This document shows, piece after piece, positions 40,720 through 51,768 of a DNA stretch of 64,000 nucleotides. Both the position numbers and the translations under genes were made by a program. The notes beneath the pieces were generated by a model. It had not been told where the DNA came from. It ran no database searches and saw only the letters and a list, made by a program, of their open reading frames with translations. This stretch comes from Albugo candida (lineage: Eukaryota > Oomycota > Peronosporomycetes > Albuginales > Albuginaceae), in contig CAJNAR010000172.1 in assembly GCA_905220665.1 (NCBI GenBank), positions 310,001 through 374,000 on the forward strand, read 5' to 3'. Numbering within the stretch: position 1 is the stretch's first letter; each line of letters starts with the position of its first letter.

Positions 40720-43640
40720 TGACACGATTCGAATCGAATTGTAGCACTTATAGCATCGATATCTTGATCGAGTGGTGTCATCAAATCACCAGATACGAGA
40801 TGTGTTGCGATTGGCTTGCAAATGTATGAGAACAACGGCTCATAATTGGCTCTTTCCTCATAATAAGTTACTATCATTTGGAAAATAGGGGATATGTTGC
40901 CGCTTACGATATAACAGGAATCATAAAGTATCGTGTGACACCAAAATATAGTCCACTATTTCAAACCGGACCAAATATTTACAGAGAGAGGTATGGTAGG
41001 TTTGAAAGGATCCATGCTCAACAGCATTCTCTAATATATAGTTACTAGAAATACGCTTCCAGCATATCGGACATAGTATTCATTAGGAGAATGCGCTGCT
41101 ATATTATCCTTCGATGACACCAAGCTTATATACCTACTGATTCTACTGTCCATTGCCGAAGATCACCTGGCCGTTCAATCTGAGCTCGGTCCGCATTATA
41201 TGTAAGACTTGAGCAAATCTTATCTCCAACACACGACTTGAGAATTACAGAGGGTGCCGGTCGCATCCAAACATAACCTCGCGTGCTTGATTCGTGACCG
41301 TAAGCTAAGTATACTTCTGTGTGCTGTAGAAGGCAGCTTACACAGTATATCTGCTTTGAATTTTCACATTCATACTCCACAAACGCGATAGTATCCACAG
41401 CAGGCCAGAGCTCTGTGCCAATATTTGATAAAAGATGCGAATAGCGCCTTTGAGATGCTACACCATCCGCATTGCGATAGTTGATGTGATTTTTAGGAGG
41501 CCATAAACCTACTGGAATGCGGTTTTTAGTAAATTCGTGGATGAAGACTTGGTCGGGAGAATGTATGGGAGCCGGCAATAAGAAGGCTAGGTGCTCAGAG
41601 CAGAATTCACGAGGGACTTCCTGAATTCTAAGACACGTAGGCTTACTAACTATCTTTTCGAAGTTTGGATATAACGCCCTTATTTTCTGCGAATTAGACC
41701 CTGAAGTTTCGACTAAGAGCGATCTCGCTGTAAGTATGTGAATCATTTTATGGTGGGGAGTCGAAGAAAAGAATGTCCGCAGCCTTGCAGCACAATTCTG
41801 TTGGCTCGAAGTATGATGATGCGATATGTGGCAGAGGCCAGCCTTTTCATCGCTAAGTTGCGCCCTTAGTGGGATCTTGTACATTTCTGTGTGCATTATT
41901 TGGTTGCTACGATACATCTTGCAGTCATCTTCTTCTAGTTTCACGTGTGTACATCCACGCTTTCGTAATGCCCCCAATTGTAAAGTATCTGAAGCAGCCA
42001 TCAGTATTATTGCATTCGTAGGTGTCAAAAATTTCACGACCTGAGCTCCCATCACATTTTTTAGGATATGACTGATACATTCCGTACCTTTGTTACTAAA
42101 TGAGTTGGTTCCGATGCAGACGGGCTCCCCAAATTTTAGTATCCCGAGTGTATTGGTGTATGTGAACGCTTCCAGTGCAGCGGCCTTTCTAAAAGAAACT
42201 CCTGCCATCCTCTTATAGGCAAGATACTTCAAGATCTGTGTGATTTCTTGCAAACTCTCGTGTTTCTTGTCTGGAATTGTAGGTTTATGGCCACGATTCG
42301 AATCATCGTGCATCTCGTTTGTTTTCTCTGAACCGTTTTCCTGCATAGCTAGAGTATTGACCGCATTATCACATTCGCTCGACTCCCAGCGGATCATTTT
42401 GGAGCAGAATGTTTCCTTACAGTTTTTGATGATCTTTTCTGATTCATGAATGCTACGAAAGACGCACAGCTCAGCCGAATAACGGCGCTTACTTTTGAAT
42501 AAGAAATAAGTTTGAATGGCTAACGAGTCGCTGTGCATAGCCAAACATTCCCGACAAACATCGTCTTCGTGATAAGAAGGGATTATGATGCATCGCATCG
42601 ATGAGCGATCATTTTGTGGACTTTCAGTTTCCAAGATGTTTTCGGTTTTGCCATTTGCGATTTCTGGATGCAAAAGTGAGAAAGCTACCGATTGTTGATC
42701 AGCTAACATATTGAACACCCGTGTATTCCTATCTGGTAGATCTCTTACAAAAAATAATGGAACATTGAAGACTTGTTTGCGGATGCTTGATGATAGATCA
42801 TGCGTCCATTGTCGAGGAGTGTTTTTTTTTTCAGCCTCGTCCACCTCCGTTTTTGCAATTGATGCTGCGAGTAGATGTATACTGTTCTCGATCATATTTG
42901 ATTGTTTTGTAGTGGTAACATGCTGATAGCCGCTTTGGATTCGATCACTTAAGATATACGATTTGGAATCATAAGGTGCTATACGACATGAGTCCCTAGT
43001 ACTGCAATATGATAAAAACGCTTGTACCAGATTTGTATGACGTCCATAAACCCAGTAGAGTCTGTTGGTCTGGCTGGCTTGGACCAAATGGATTCTTTCA
43101 ATTCCAATGCACGTGACGAGGCACCAGTGACACAGTGAGCGATCTCTCTGCGATCCAAGTATCACATTGAAAATGCCTGCAGATTTTTGTACATAGTTGG
43201 ACTGTACCTTCCCATTCACTGACACCAGCGCATCGAGAAGCAAAACAAAATACACTATGGTGCTTAACATCTTTTTCTCTTGTCTGCGTGATGGTGAGCT
43301 TGATTGTGTCTTTTTGACACGTGGGGTCAAATCAGCCAATCATTCTGCCTTTGTTGAGCTCTCTACATGTTACAATATAAACCAATCCGTGCGCTTTTTT
43401 ACAGACTCGGTTACTTGTCATGGCTCAAGTGCTCAATCTGAGAAGACAGATCGACGCAGCAGTCTTCTATTTCGGCATTGCGTTTGCAAATTCGTTGCAA
43501 TGCGGGCTTAGCTTTTCTCTATATAGTAGTGCAAGAAAATCTGCGTTCTAGGTGGATCGTACACGTGATATATTATAAATAATAACTCTTTCCGAGGTGC
43601 TTCACACTTAAAGAGCGGCTAATTTGTGCGCATTGGCGCA
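40720..43640. repeat. Inverted repeat, left arm (contains CHXC copy A)
   Basis: About 2.9 kb matching 48370-51310 in reverse orientation. From about 41140 to 43548 no difference was noticed in the stretches compared. Outside this core, single-base differences appear every 20-40 bases, and beyond the arm ends identity drops sharply. Confidence 0.85.
41126..43270 (-). CDS. CHXC-class secreted effector protein, copy A
   Basis: 714 residues from ATG 43270; the frame extends upstream but without another ATG. The signal peptide is MLSTIVYFVLLLDALVSVNG. About 45 residues further is CHWCLVTCIG, which is CHxC with Gly six positions after the second Cys, the signature of the Albugo CHXC effector class. 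Secretion into the host interface and delivery into plant cells are family-based inferences. The remainder is a long unique region with scattered cysteines (for example DDVCRECLAM) and no known domain. The protein is identical to copy B except for Val instead of Leu near the end and lack of the last five residues, due to a 15-nt in-frame deletion at 41127-41128 relative to B. No intron. Confidence 0.8.
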   Translation of the reverse strand: MLSTIVYFVLLLDALVSVNGKVQSNYVQKSAGIFNVILGSQRDRSLCHWCLVTCIGIERIHLVQASQTNRLYWVYGRHTNLVQAFLSYCSTRDSCRIAPYDSKSYILSDRIQSGYQHVTTTKQSNMIENSIHLLAASIAKTEVDEAEKKNTPRQWTHDLSSSIRKQVFNVPLFFVRDLPDRNTRVFNMLADQQSVAFSLLHPEIANGKTENILETESPQNDRSSMRCIIIPSYHEDDVCRECLAMHSDSLAIQTYFLFKSKRRYSAELCVFRSIHESEKIIKNCKETFCSKMIRWESSECDNAVNTLAMQENGSEKTNEMHDDSNRGHKPTIPDKKHESLQEITQILKYLAYKRMAGVSFRKAAALEAFTYTNTLGILKFGEPVCIGTNSFSNKGTECISHILKNVMGAQVVKFLTPTNAIILMAASDTLQLGALRKRGCTHVKLEEDDCKMYRSNQIMHTEMYKIPLRAQLSDEKAGLCHISHHHTSSQQNCAARLRTFFSSTPHHKMIHILTARSLLVETSGSNSQKIRALYPNFEKIVSKPTCLRIQEVPREFCSEHLAFLLPAPIHSPDQVFIHEFTKNRIPVGLWPPKNHINYRNADGVASQRRYSHLLSNIGTELWPAVDTIAFVEYECENSKQIYCVSCLLQHTEVYLAYGHESSTRGYVWMRPAPSVILKSCVGDKICSSLTYNADRAQIERPGDLRQWTVESVGI

Positions 43641-43929
43641 TTTTTGACGATGCGGTGATTGGTCGCACTGATGATGCATTCCGTTTAATAATACGACTTG
43701 GAGGTAGAGACTTCTCTGTCCCTACCTTAGTTTATTTCGAACATTTTTGACGACGTGAATGTTGCCTTCTATAGAATGCACTGAAAGCAATCGGATACAC
43801 TTTTATATGGCAAACAGATGACATTACCATGCCACAAATCCTCTACAAAAATTATATTTATTGCATTATATGATACATGTCACTGGGATAACACTCATGA
43901 TGCAGCACAAATAGACGGATTAAGAATGG

Positions 43930-44200
43930 TTTGGCGATGTCATACACTTTAAACGTACGAAGAGAGAGATGTCTTCTAAGCAAAAATGGGTGCTAGAGAC
44001 GAAATCAAGCGCATGTTTCTTCTCTTGGTGAAGAGATTACTTTCGAAACGAAAATCTTAAGCAATACCCGGTTTACACCTTCTTGCCATTGCGATCAAAT
44101 AATATCTTAGTTGACGGCGTTCGAGGACACAAAATGCGAAATGCAGTCATTGAAACCATTGGATTATGACCCTACTTATGCCCTTATATGAGAATGGGGG
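43930..44200. repeat. Dispersed repeat shared with 62330-62600
   Basis: The first part (GTACGAAGAGAG ... AAGCGCATGTTT, 43956-44020) matches 62331-62400 directly. The second part (about 44070-44200, including GATCAAATAATATCT and TTGACGGCGTT) matches 62440-62560 in reverse orientation. Identity is roughly 75-85 percent by eye. No coding content is recognised. Confidence 0.6.
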
Positions 44201-44462
44201 AAAAATCACATTTGGTCTTAGATCGGGGACCCAATCAATTGCCAAACCGGTCCAGAATTCGGTAGACAATTGGATGTGTACTTTCCACCAGCAAAAGTGT
44301 GATCACCAGATGCAATCAAATTCCGTTTCGGTGCGGCTAAAGGCTTAACACATTCTGACATTTTGAATATAAATCCTCGTTCGCACGATTCCGATTCCAA
44401 TGTGAGCCGCATGTAAGTTTTCCCAAAACATCTGACGCTTACTGTATGAACTTCTTGCTTTG

Positions 44463-46315
44463 TATGAAGCAGTGATGTTTGTGATTGGTACGGGATCGTC
44501 GATGAACACAGCGCTGCAAAGCGCCATGGATCCTAGCAAAGAACATAAAGACACAGGCGCATAAATGGATCAGCCAACAAAGCTTTGAAGAGCTACAAAT
44601 ATGCTCCCGACAATAATGCAGCAAAAAGCAAACGGACATACTCACAAACTTCTCAGATTTCCGAGATTATTATTTTAGATGTTTATAGCCCAAATGATGA
44701 GATTGAAATCGTTGCATTCGGCACAAAAGGTTTGTACAATCCAATCTTTTATGCAAAGTTTGAGGAACATGGAGAAGGTCAGCATCGGTACACGTATACT
44801 CTGTTTTATCCGCAAATTCCGACGGTGGAAATGCATAATTTACTGGAGAGAGTGTCAGAACTTTGTGGGGATGATATGTTGATCATAGTGAATTTAGATT
44901 AGCTCCATCGAAGCGCTCTTGCAAAACAATTCAACGCAAGATCATTCTTTATACAGACGCTCATAGCAAATTCGAGAGTGCTTCCGACCCGAAACCGGTT
45001 GTAGAGATGATAAATTCACTTGACGTAGCGCTAGAAATCATGTAGGGAACTTTTCTACGCCTGAAATACATAAGTGAGTCTTATTGTCGCGGATTCGACT
45101 TTACGAATTTACTAGTAAAAAAAGACATGGAAGAGATTGTCGAGCGCAAGATCAAGCAAGAACCTCGTCTGGAATTCGAAGGTTTTTTTTAAGAAGTGAT
45201 GTAATTTACCATTTTACTGTGACACGTAGGAAGGAAATGAGAAAATGCTTCAATCACTCGCTTAAGTTGTTGGAGGTCATGTCGTCTCTATACAAGAAAA
45301 GGTAGAGTTTTCGAGACATGGTATGAAGAAGAGCGTCATATAGGTCACGTAGTTCCGAAAAGATGTGGATATTGGCTCCTTCAAATTAGTACATTGCTTC
45401 ATTAAAGTAAATATTAGTACGTTTCCTAGCCTTTTGAAGGAGTCGGCGCTGTCGCAGGATGAACACGAAGGAGTTCGACAAGATCGGCAACGACATGGAC
45501 CCAGATACATCTGATGAAGAAAATTCACCAGATCAAAGGGTAAAAGCGTAAACATACGGTAATGAAAGCGTTCCTTTTCCTTCTGCCGACTTGGAGGATT
45601 TCAAATTGAACACAGAAAAAAGTCTGGAACTGCTGGAATTTGCGAATAAAAAAAGATTTAGCAGTTCAAGTATATGGTCAACACGAATGTCTTTGTACCA
45701 GACCCAACGAAGAAAAACTCTGCTAAATGCTTTGGAACGTTTTTGGGCGCAATGATAATGAAAGATCTCGTGGTAGTTGCTTGCTTTGTGCCGAGAAAAA
45801 ATGCCGCCCCGAAGGTCATCGCGCTGATACCACAAACCCCAACAAACGAGTTTCCAAGTCACGTTTTCTGGTCTCAACAATTGCCCTTTGAAGAAGATTT
45901 GAGAGATTTCGAGTTTCCATCTATTTTACGTGGGAATTTGAGAAGTATTCCTTCAGAAAAGCAACAACAAATAGCTGACACTTTGGTAGATAGGCTGAGT
46001 ACGACTAACGATGACATCAATCCTCGTATTTTTCACGATCCCGTTCGTCGGCGTTTCTTTGATTCTGTGGTCGCTCGCGCGTTACGTCCGGATGCCAGTA
46101 TCAATTCTCTGTCAACGTATGAGTCGATGGATGTGAGAATCACTCAGTTTTCTGAGTCAATTTAGAAATTCAATGATGTTTTACAGTTACGAGAAGCGAT
46201 CAAAAAGGGTTCTGAACCAATCAAACAAACATTTTGGAGTGAAATCACTGATCGCGATGGCGCAACTGATTTTAAAATAAAAAAAGAGAATCCGCACAGT
46301 AGCGGATTCCAATGA
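44463..46315 (+). pseudogene. XRCC5: Decayed Ku80 (XRCC5) gene
   Basis: Fragments in three frames keep the Ku80 order. First a vWA-type start (EAVMFVIGTGSSMNTAL), then NDEIEIVAFGTKGLYNP, LIIVNLD followed by RKIILYTDAH, then the core piece TYGNESVPFPSADLEDFK. Next come KDLVVVACFVPRKNAAPKV and QLPFEEDLRDFEF, and the C-terminal region with one surviving 54-nt GT-AG intron at 46133-46186. Ku80 forms the Ku ring with Ku70 and loads onto DNA ends for non-homologous end joining. Lesions include in-frame stops near 44561, 45042, 45192 and 45556 and frameshifts near 44570, 44890 and 45665. The central barrel is also shortened. Ku70 was considered, but the QLPFEEDLRDF and YGNESVPF motifs fit Ku80 better. 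Confidence 0.75.
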
Positions 46316-47866
46316 GAAGTTGAGGTGAGAGGAGTTCAATCTATCGAAAGTTTGGATCCAATCGCAGCTCATTAAGCGTAAGTAAATACATACAAATCGA
46401 AATAGTCACAAAACAATAAGAACGGGAAAATTATGAGGTCAATTAGTGAAATAGAGCCCCAGGTTGAGCATTCTACAAGTCACGGTCAATCGTCTCGATG
46501 CAGCGAATACAATACATGAGAAAGCGCAATGTTTATCAGAAGTGTTCACTATATTTACAATGCAATTTTGAGATAGGAGAAAAGATCAAAATGTTGGGGG
46601 GAATCCATACGAGCTACAGGAATTAATCTTTTATCCACTGACGACTTTTTTTATCTCACTAGCAACACAGATTGCAGATATGCTTCCATCGTAGACGACA
46701 TGGAGCCTGCCGAAAGGTGCTCGATGTGTTATTCATGTTTGCTTCGTGGAATGGATACGCGGAGTACAAATTGATGATGTAGCAGCAGCCTCATGTCGTC
46801 CTTGAAATATCTTAAATTTCACATCATCATTGAAGGCACCGTGACGTTTCATACCTAAACTTAATCAAACTAACGAGTATGGCAAGATGGATTTGACGTT
46901 CATAACTGCAGAGGATTTCTCCGATACTCTGTAATGATCAGGTATCTCGACCGACTCGCTCTAATTTGAGAAACTTTTTTTGTCGAAAGAAAGACATGTC
47001 CTCTTACAGCTTGAATTGACACAACACACTCGATGATCATCTACTTTACTTCCTATCTTGTACGGATGGGAAAAATCAATTTTAAAAGCAAAGATAATCG
47101 AAAAAAGGCACACGTCGTACGATTATCCTTTCATATTCATGGATGCAAAATACCAAGCAGCATACATCGGAGCTGGTTGGAAAACTCATAATAATCTTCT
47201 CTTATCCCTCCAGCCTACGTTCAATGATATCGTAAGTAGAACACTTGTGACACTCGATAAGTTTTTATGGGGCGGGCTCTACTCGAATCTCGCGCAGCAG
47301 CAATGCTAAAATCAGGTATGAGGTATTTCAAAAATTTAATATTGTGATCCATTCATATCGCCTCGAGTCTCTTCTGCTTAAATATTTCCTGCTAATCCTA
47401 CGTATTATACCATGGCCGAGGGCTGTTCATTTTTCTGTGATCATAAAACTATACTGTTCATTTTCAAAATTTAGCGAAAAAAAAGACTTGGTGAGAATAC
47501 TTGGTGATATGGAAGTTAATGCTTTATAAGCTTCTTATCAACGGTAAAACATTTTGAGAGAGAAGACTTCGTCATTCGAAGCAGGATGGGCGTGTGAAAA
47601 GGTAGCCCACCAGTAACAAAATATGGGATTTTAGATGCTTAGTATAAGATGCTATATCGATACTTTGCTCGGAATATCAGTGTCTTGTGTTCACATCAGT
47701 CCAACGGCATCGCATCGTTTGTAACAATACAGGTAGTCTTCGTACTTTAGTCCAGCCACCTTTGCGCTCAAATGAAGCAAGATAGACATACATTATCAGC
47801 ATGCAAATATCGCTTCCTACATTCAAACGCAGAGGTTAGACTATATAAATATGAGTTCTCTTCGAT
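46316..47866. other. Gene-poor spacer between inverted arms
   Basis: Only short ORFs (for example 47058-47309, 83 codons, mostly Lys/Tyr/Leu) with no motif. An 8-bp inverted repeat (GAATCCGC / GCGGATTC) lies just before at 46289-46310 within the dead Ku80 tail. Confidence 0.35.
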
Positions 47867-48064
47867 ATGATTTCGTTATCCTATATGATCACTTTGACGA
47901 CGGCACTATCTGCGCCAGAATTGCGTGTTGTACATGCGTCGAATAAGACCGATAGTATTCAAAGCTATACCAGTGACATCTACAGACAATGGCTACCCAC
48001 TCAGATATGCTTGCCATTCTCTCAGCCTAGAAAAATAATCGATATGTTATCGGGTAAAATGTAA
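47867..48064 (+). CDS. Possible small secreted peptide
   Basis: 65 residues from ATG 47867, with a signal-like start (MISLSYMITLTTALSA) and a polar mature part containing one Cys. A TATATAAATA box lies about 25 bp before the ATG (47842-47851). No family recognised. It sits immediately outside the right inverted arm, so it could be a short effector candidate or chance. Confidence 0.3.
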   Translation: MISLSYMITLTTALSAPELRVVHASNKTDSIQSYTSDIYRQWLPTQICLPFSQPRKIIDMLSGKM

Positions 48065-48369
48065 CGGGTTTCAATAAATATCCCTGCTTTTTCATAACAT
48101 AAGCAAACACCGTCCCAACCATTTGATATGAGTGTTATCACATTGACATGTACGATTTTGTGACATTAAGCTTTCTTTTGTAGAGTATATCCGACAAATT
48201 TTCATCTGTTTGCCATATACAAGTGTTTCAGATTGCTTCCAGCGAAATTCATCAAGGCCAAATCACGTCGTCAATATTGATGGGGAAAAACTAATGTAGG
48301 GGCAGAGAAGTCTCTACCTCCAAGTCGTATTATTAAACGGAATGCATCATTAGTGCGACCAATCACCGC

Positions 48370-51310
48370 ATCGTCAAAAATGCGCCAATGCGCACAAATT
48401 AGCCGCTCTTCAAGTGTGAAGCACCTCGGAAAGAGTTATTATCTATAATATATCACGTGTACGATCCACCTGGAACGCAGATTTTCTTGCACTACTATAT
48501 AGAGAAAAGCTAAGCCCGCATTGCAACGAATTTGCAAACGCAATGCCGAAATAGAAGACTGCTGCGTCGATCTGTCTTCTCAGATTGAGCACTTGAGCCA
48601 TGACAAGTAACCGAGTCTGTAAAAAAGCGCACGGATTGGTTTATATTGTAACATGTAGAGAGCTCAACAAAGGCAGAATGATTGGCTGATTTGACCCCAC
48701 GTGTCAAAAAGACACAATCAAGCTCACCATCACGCAGACAAGAGAAAAAGATGTTAAGCACCATAGTGTATTTTGTTTTGCTTCTCGATGCGCTGGTGTC
48801 AGTGAATGGGAAGGTACAGTCCAACTATGTACAAAAATCTGCAGGCATTTTCAATGTGATACTTGGATCGCAGAGAGATCGCTCACTGTGTCACTGGTGC
48901 CTCGTCACGTGCATTGGAATTGAAAGAATCCATTTGGTCCAAGCCAGCCAGACCAACAGACTCTACTGGGTTTATGGACGTCATACAAATCTGGTACAAG
49001 CGTTTTTATCATATTGCAGTACTAGGGACTCATGTCGTATAGCACCTTATGATTCCAAATCGTATATCTTAAGTGATCGAATCCAAAGCGGCTATCAGCA
49101 TGTTACCACTACAAAACAATCAAATATGATCGAGAACAGTATACATCTACTCGCAGCATCAATTGCAAAAACGGAGGTGGACGAGGCTGAAAAAAAAAAC
49201 ACTCCTCGACAATGGACGCATGATCTATCATCAAGCATCCGCAAACAAGTCTTCAATGTTCCATTATTTTTTGTAAGAGATCTACCAGATAGGAATACAC
49301 GGGTGTTCAATATGTTAGCTGATCAACAATCGGTAGCTTTCTCACTTTTGCATCCAGAAATCGCAAATGGCAAAACCGAAAACATCTTGGAAACTGAAAG
49401 TCCACAAAATGATCGCTCATCGATGCGATGCATCATAATCCCTTCTTATCACGAAGACGATGTTTGTCGGGAATGTTTGGCTATGCACAGCGACTCGTTA
49501 GCCATTCAAACTTATTTCTTATTCAAAAGTAAGCGCCGTTATTCGGCTGAGCTGTGCGTCTTTCGTAGCATTCATGAATCAGAAAAGATCATCAAAAACT
49601 GTAAGGAAACATTCTGCTCCAAAATGATCCGCTGGGAGTCGAGCGAATGTGATAATGCGGTCAATACTCTAGCTATGCAGGAAAACGGTTCAGAGAAAAC
49701 AAACGAGATGCACGATGATTCGAATCGTGGCCATAAACCTACAATTCCAGACAAGAAACACGAGAGTTTGCAAGAAATCACACAGATCTTGAAGTATCTT
49801 GCCTATAAGAGGATGGCAGGAGTTTCTTTTAGAAAGGCCGCTGCACTGGAAGCGTTCACATACACCAATACACTCGGGATACTAAAATTTGGGGAGCCCG
49901 TCTGCATCGGAACCAACTCATTTAGTAACAAAGGTACGGAATGTATCAGTCATATCCTAAAAAATGTGATGGGAGCTCAGGTCGTGAAATTTTTGACACC
50001 TACGAATGCAATAATACTGATGGCTGCTTCAGATACTTTACAATTGGGGGCATTACGAAAGCGTGGATGTACACACGTGAAACTAGAAGAAGATGACTGC
50101 AAGATGTATCGTAGCAACCAAATAATGCACACAGAAATGTACAAGATCCCACTAAGGGCGCAACTTAGCGATGAAAAGGCTGGCCTCTGCCACATATCGC
50201 ATCATCATACTTCGAGCCAACAGAATTGTGCTGCAAGGCTGCGGACATTCTTTTCTTCGACTCCCCACCATAAAATGATTCACATACTTACAGCGAGATC
50301 GCTCTTAGTCGAAACTTCAGGGTCTAATTCGCAGAAAATAAGGGCGTTATATCCAAACTTCGAAAAGATAGTTAGTAAGCCTACGTGTCTTAGAATTCAG
50401 GAAGTCCCTCGTGAATTCTGCTCTGAGCACCTAGCCTTCTTATTGCCGGCTCCCATACATTCTCCCGACCAAGTCTTCATCCACGAATTTACTAAAAACC
50501 GCATTCCAGTAGGTTTATGGCCTCCTAAAAATCACATCAACTATCGCAATGCGGATGGTGTAGCATCTCAAAGGCGCTATTCGCATCTTTTATCAAATAT
50601 TGGCACAGAGCTCTGGCCTGCTGTGGATACTATCGCGTTTGTGGAGTATGAATGTGAAAATTCAAAGCAGATATACTGTGTAAGCTGCCTTCTACAGCAC
50701 ACAGAAGTATACTTAGCTTACGGTCACGAATCAAGCACGCGAGGTTATGTTTGGATGCGACCGGCACCCTCTGTAATTCTCAAGTCGTGTGTTGGAGATA
50801 AGATTTGCTCAAGCCTTACATATAATGCGGACCGAGCTCAGATTGAACGGCCAGGTGATCTTCGGCAATGGACAGTAGAATCACTAGGTATATCGGAGAG
50901 TAAGAAATAAGCTTGGTGTAATCGGAGGATAACATAGCAGCGCATTCTCCTAATGAATACTATGTCCGATATGTTGGAAGCGTATTTCTAGTTACTATAT
51001 ATTAGAGAATGCTGTTGAACATGGATCCTTTCGAGCCTACCATACCTCTCTCTGTAGATATTTGGTCCGGTTTGAAATAGTGGACTATATTTTGGTGTCG
51101 CACGATACTTTATGATTCCTGTTATAACGTAAGCGGCAACATATCCCCTATTGTCCAAATGATAGTAACTTATTATGAGGAAAGAGCCAATTATGAGCCG
51201 TTGTTCTCATACATTTGCAAGCCAATCGCAACACATCTCGTATCTGGTGATTTGACGACACCACTCGATCAAGATATCGATGCTACAAGTGCTACAATTC
51301 GACACGAATC
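48370..51310. repeat. Inverted repeat, right arm (contains CHXC copy B)
   Basis: Reverse-complement partner of 40720-43640, with a spacer of about 4.7 kb between arms. Weaker similarity continues outward on both sides (to about 48100 and 51530), matching unit A flanks at roughly 75-80 percent. Confidence 0.85.
48751..50910 (+). CDS. CHXC-class secreted effector protein, copy B
   Basis: 719 residues from ATG 48751, with the same signal peptide and CHWCLVTCIG motif as copy A. It ends ISESKK, five residues longer than A; the decayed copy C also ends in ESDK, so the longer end is ancestral and A carries the deletion. The upstream ~240 bp, containing a CTATATAG element near 48498, is also the same as in A, so both copies should have the same proximal promoter. 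No intron. Function beyond secretion and a likely role in the plant interaction cannot be read from the sequence. Confidence 0.8.
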   Translation: MLSTIVYFVLLLDALVSVNGKVQSNYVQKSAGIFNVILGSQRDRSLCHWCLVTCIGIERIHLVQASQTNRLYWVYGRHTNLVQAFLSYCSTRDSCRIAPYDSKSYILSDRIQSGYQHVTTTKQSNMIENSIHLLAASIAKTEVDEAEKKNTPRQWTHDLSSSIRKQVFNVPLFFVRDLPDRNTRVFNMLADQQSVAFSLLHPEIANGKTENILETESPQNDRSSMRCIIIPSYHEDDVCRECLAMHSDSLAIQTYFLFKSKRRYSAELCVFRSIHESEKIIKNCKETFCSKMIRWESSECDNAVNTLAMQENGSEKTNEMHDDSNRGHKPTIPDKKHESLQEITQILKYLAYKRMAGVSFRKAAALEAFTYTNTLGILKFGEPVCIGTNSFSNKGTECISHILKNVMGAQVVKFLTPTNAIILMAASDTLQLGALRKRGCTHVKLEEDDCKMYRSNQIMHTEMYKIPLRAQLSDEKAGLCHISHHHTSSQQNCAARLRTFFSSTPHHKMIHILTARSLLVETSGSNSQKIRALYPNFEKIVSKPTCLRIQEVPREFCSEHLAFLLPAPIHSPDQVFIHEFTKNRIPVGLWPPKNHINYRNADGVASQRRYSHLLSNIGTELWPAVDTIAFVEYECENSKQIYCVSCLLQHTEVYLAYGHESSTRGYVWMRPAPSVILKSCVGDKICSSLTYNADRAQIERPGDLRQWTVESLGISESKK

Positions 51311-51528
51311 GTGTCAAGCAGTGATATTGTAAAGGGCTTGGAAGCTGGGTAAGGTAGACGTCTGGATGATTTAACATTCGACTAATATCGTTGCACGGGT
51401 CCTCTACTACGCAATAATCGTCTGGATTAAATCTTTCGGTCGGAAGACCTATCCAAAAGACTGTAGATATTTTCGACCACGACATGCAGGAGATCGTCTG
51501 ACACAAAAACGTTTTTTGCCAATCCGGC

Positions 51529-51768
51529 ATGATTCCCGAAACAAGGCTTGTAAATTGTACATCATGGGGTTATTCGATTGTACTCCGCATGTATTACACA
51601 AACGGAATGCAAATTTGGTGGTCGGAAAATAAGGATAACTTCAAAGCCCGAAAGCAAAAGAACGAAAATAAAGAACCATATTCAGACGATGCTGTAAAAA
51701 TTTTACAGGATAGGACGCATGGTGTTCAGTCTACTCAGCGTGTTATGGAAGCTGTAGCAGCTCAATAG
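51529..51768 (+). other. Gene-fragment-like ORF at the B/C junction
   Basis: 79 codons from ATG 51529 to a stop at 51766-51768, rich in Lys, Asn and Glu (NKDNFKARKQKNENK, DDAVKILQDRTHGVQ). It reads like the 3' end of a real gene. It lies exactly where homology of unit B to unit A stops and before unit C begins, so it may be filler DNA captured at a rearrangement breakpoint. Source gene not recognised. Confidence 0.35.

Larger units (their letters stand above)
38300..43900. repeat. Segmental duplication, unit A
   Basis: This 5.6-kb segment aligns by eye, in direct orientation and at low-to-moderate identity, with 52000-57700 (unit C). Shared landmarks in the same order include TGACGGCGTTG (38438 and 52134), TCTCTGCTGGTATGTCAACG (38761 and 52530), the CHXC frame, and TATATGGCAAA upstream of it. 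Part of it (40500-43900) also aligns inverted with 48100-51530 (unit B). The segment holds an intact CHXC gene on the minus strand and, downstream of it, non-coding relic sequence. Confidence 0.75.

Noticed and set aside
46289..46310. Hairpin GAATCCGC/GCGGATTC as a terminator
   Set aside because: Rho-independent terminators are bacterial; this hairpin lies in the dead Ku80 tail and has no clear role.
44463..46315. Ku70 (XRCC6) as identity of the decayed gene
   Set aside because: The DPVRRRFF segment resembles Ku70, but YGNESVPF, QLPFEEDLRDF and the N-terminal fragments follow the Ku80 pattern better.
40720..51310. Inverted CHXC arms as a pure assembly artefact
   Set aside because: The arms differ by a 15-nt indel and many flank substitutions and abut different outer sequences, so a simple duplicated contig is unlikely, though read evidence is needed.
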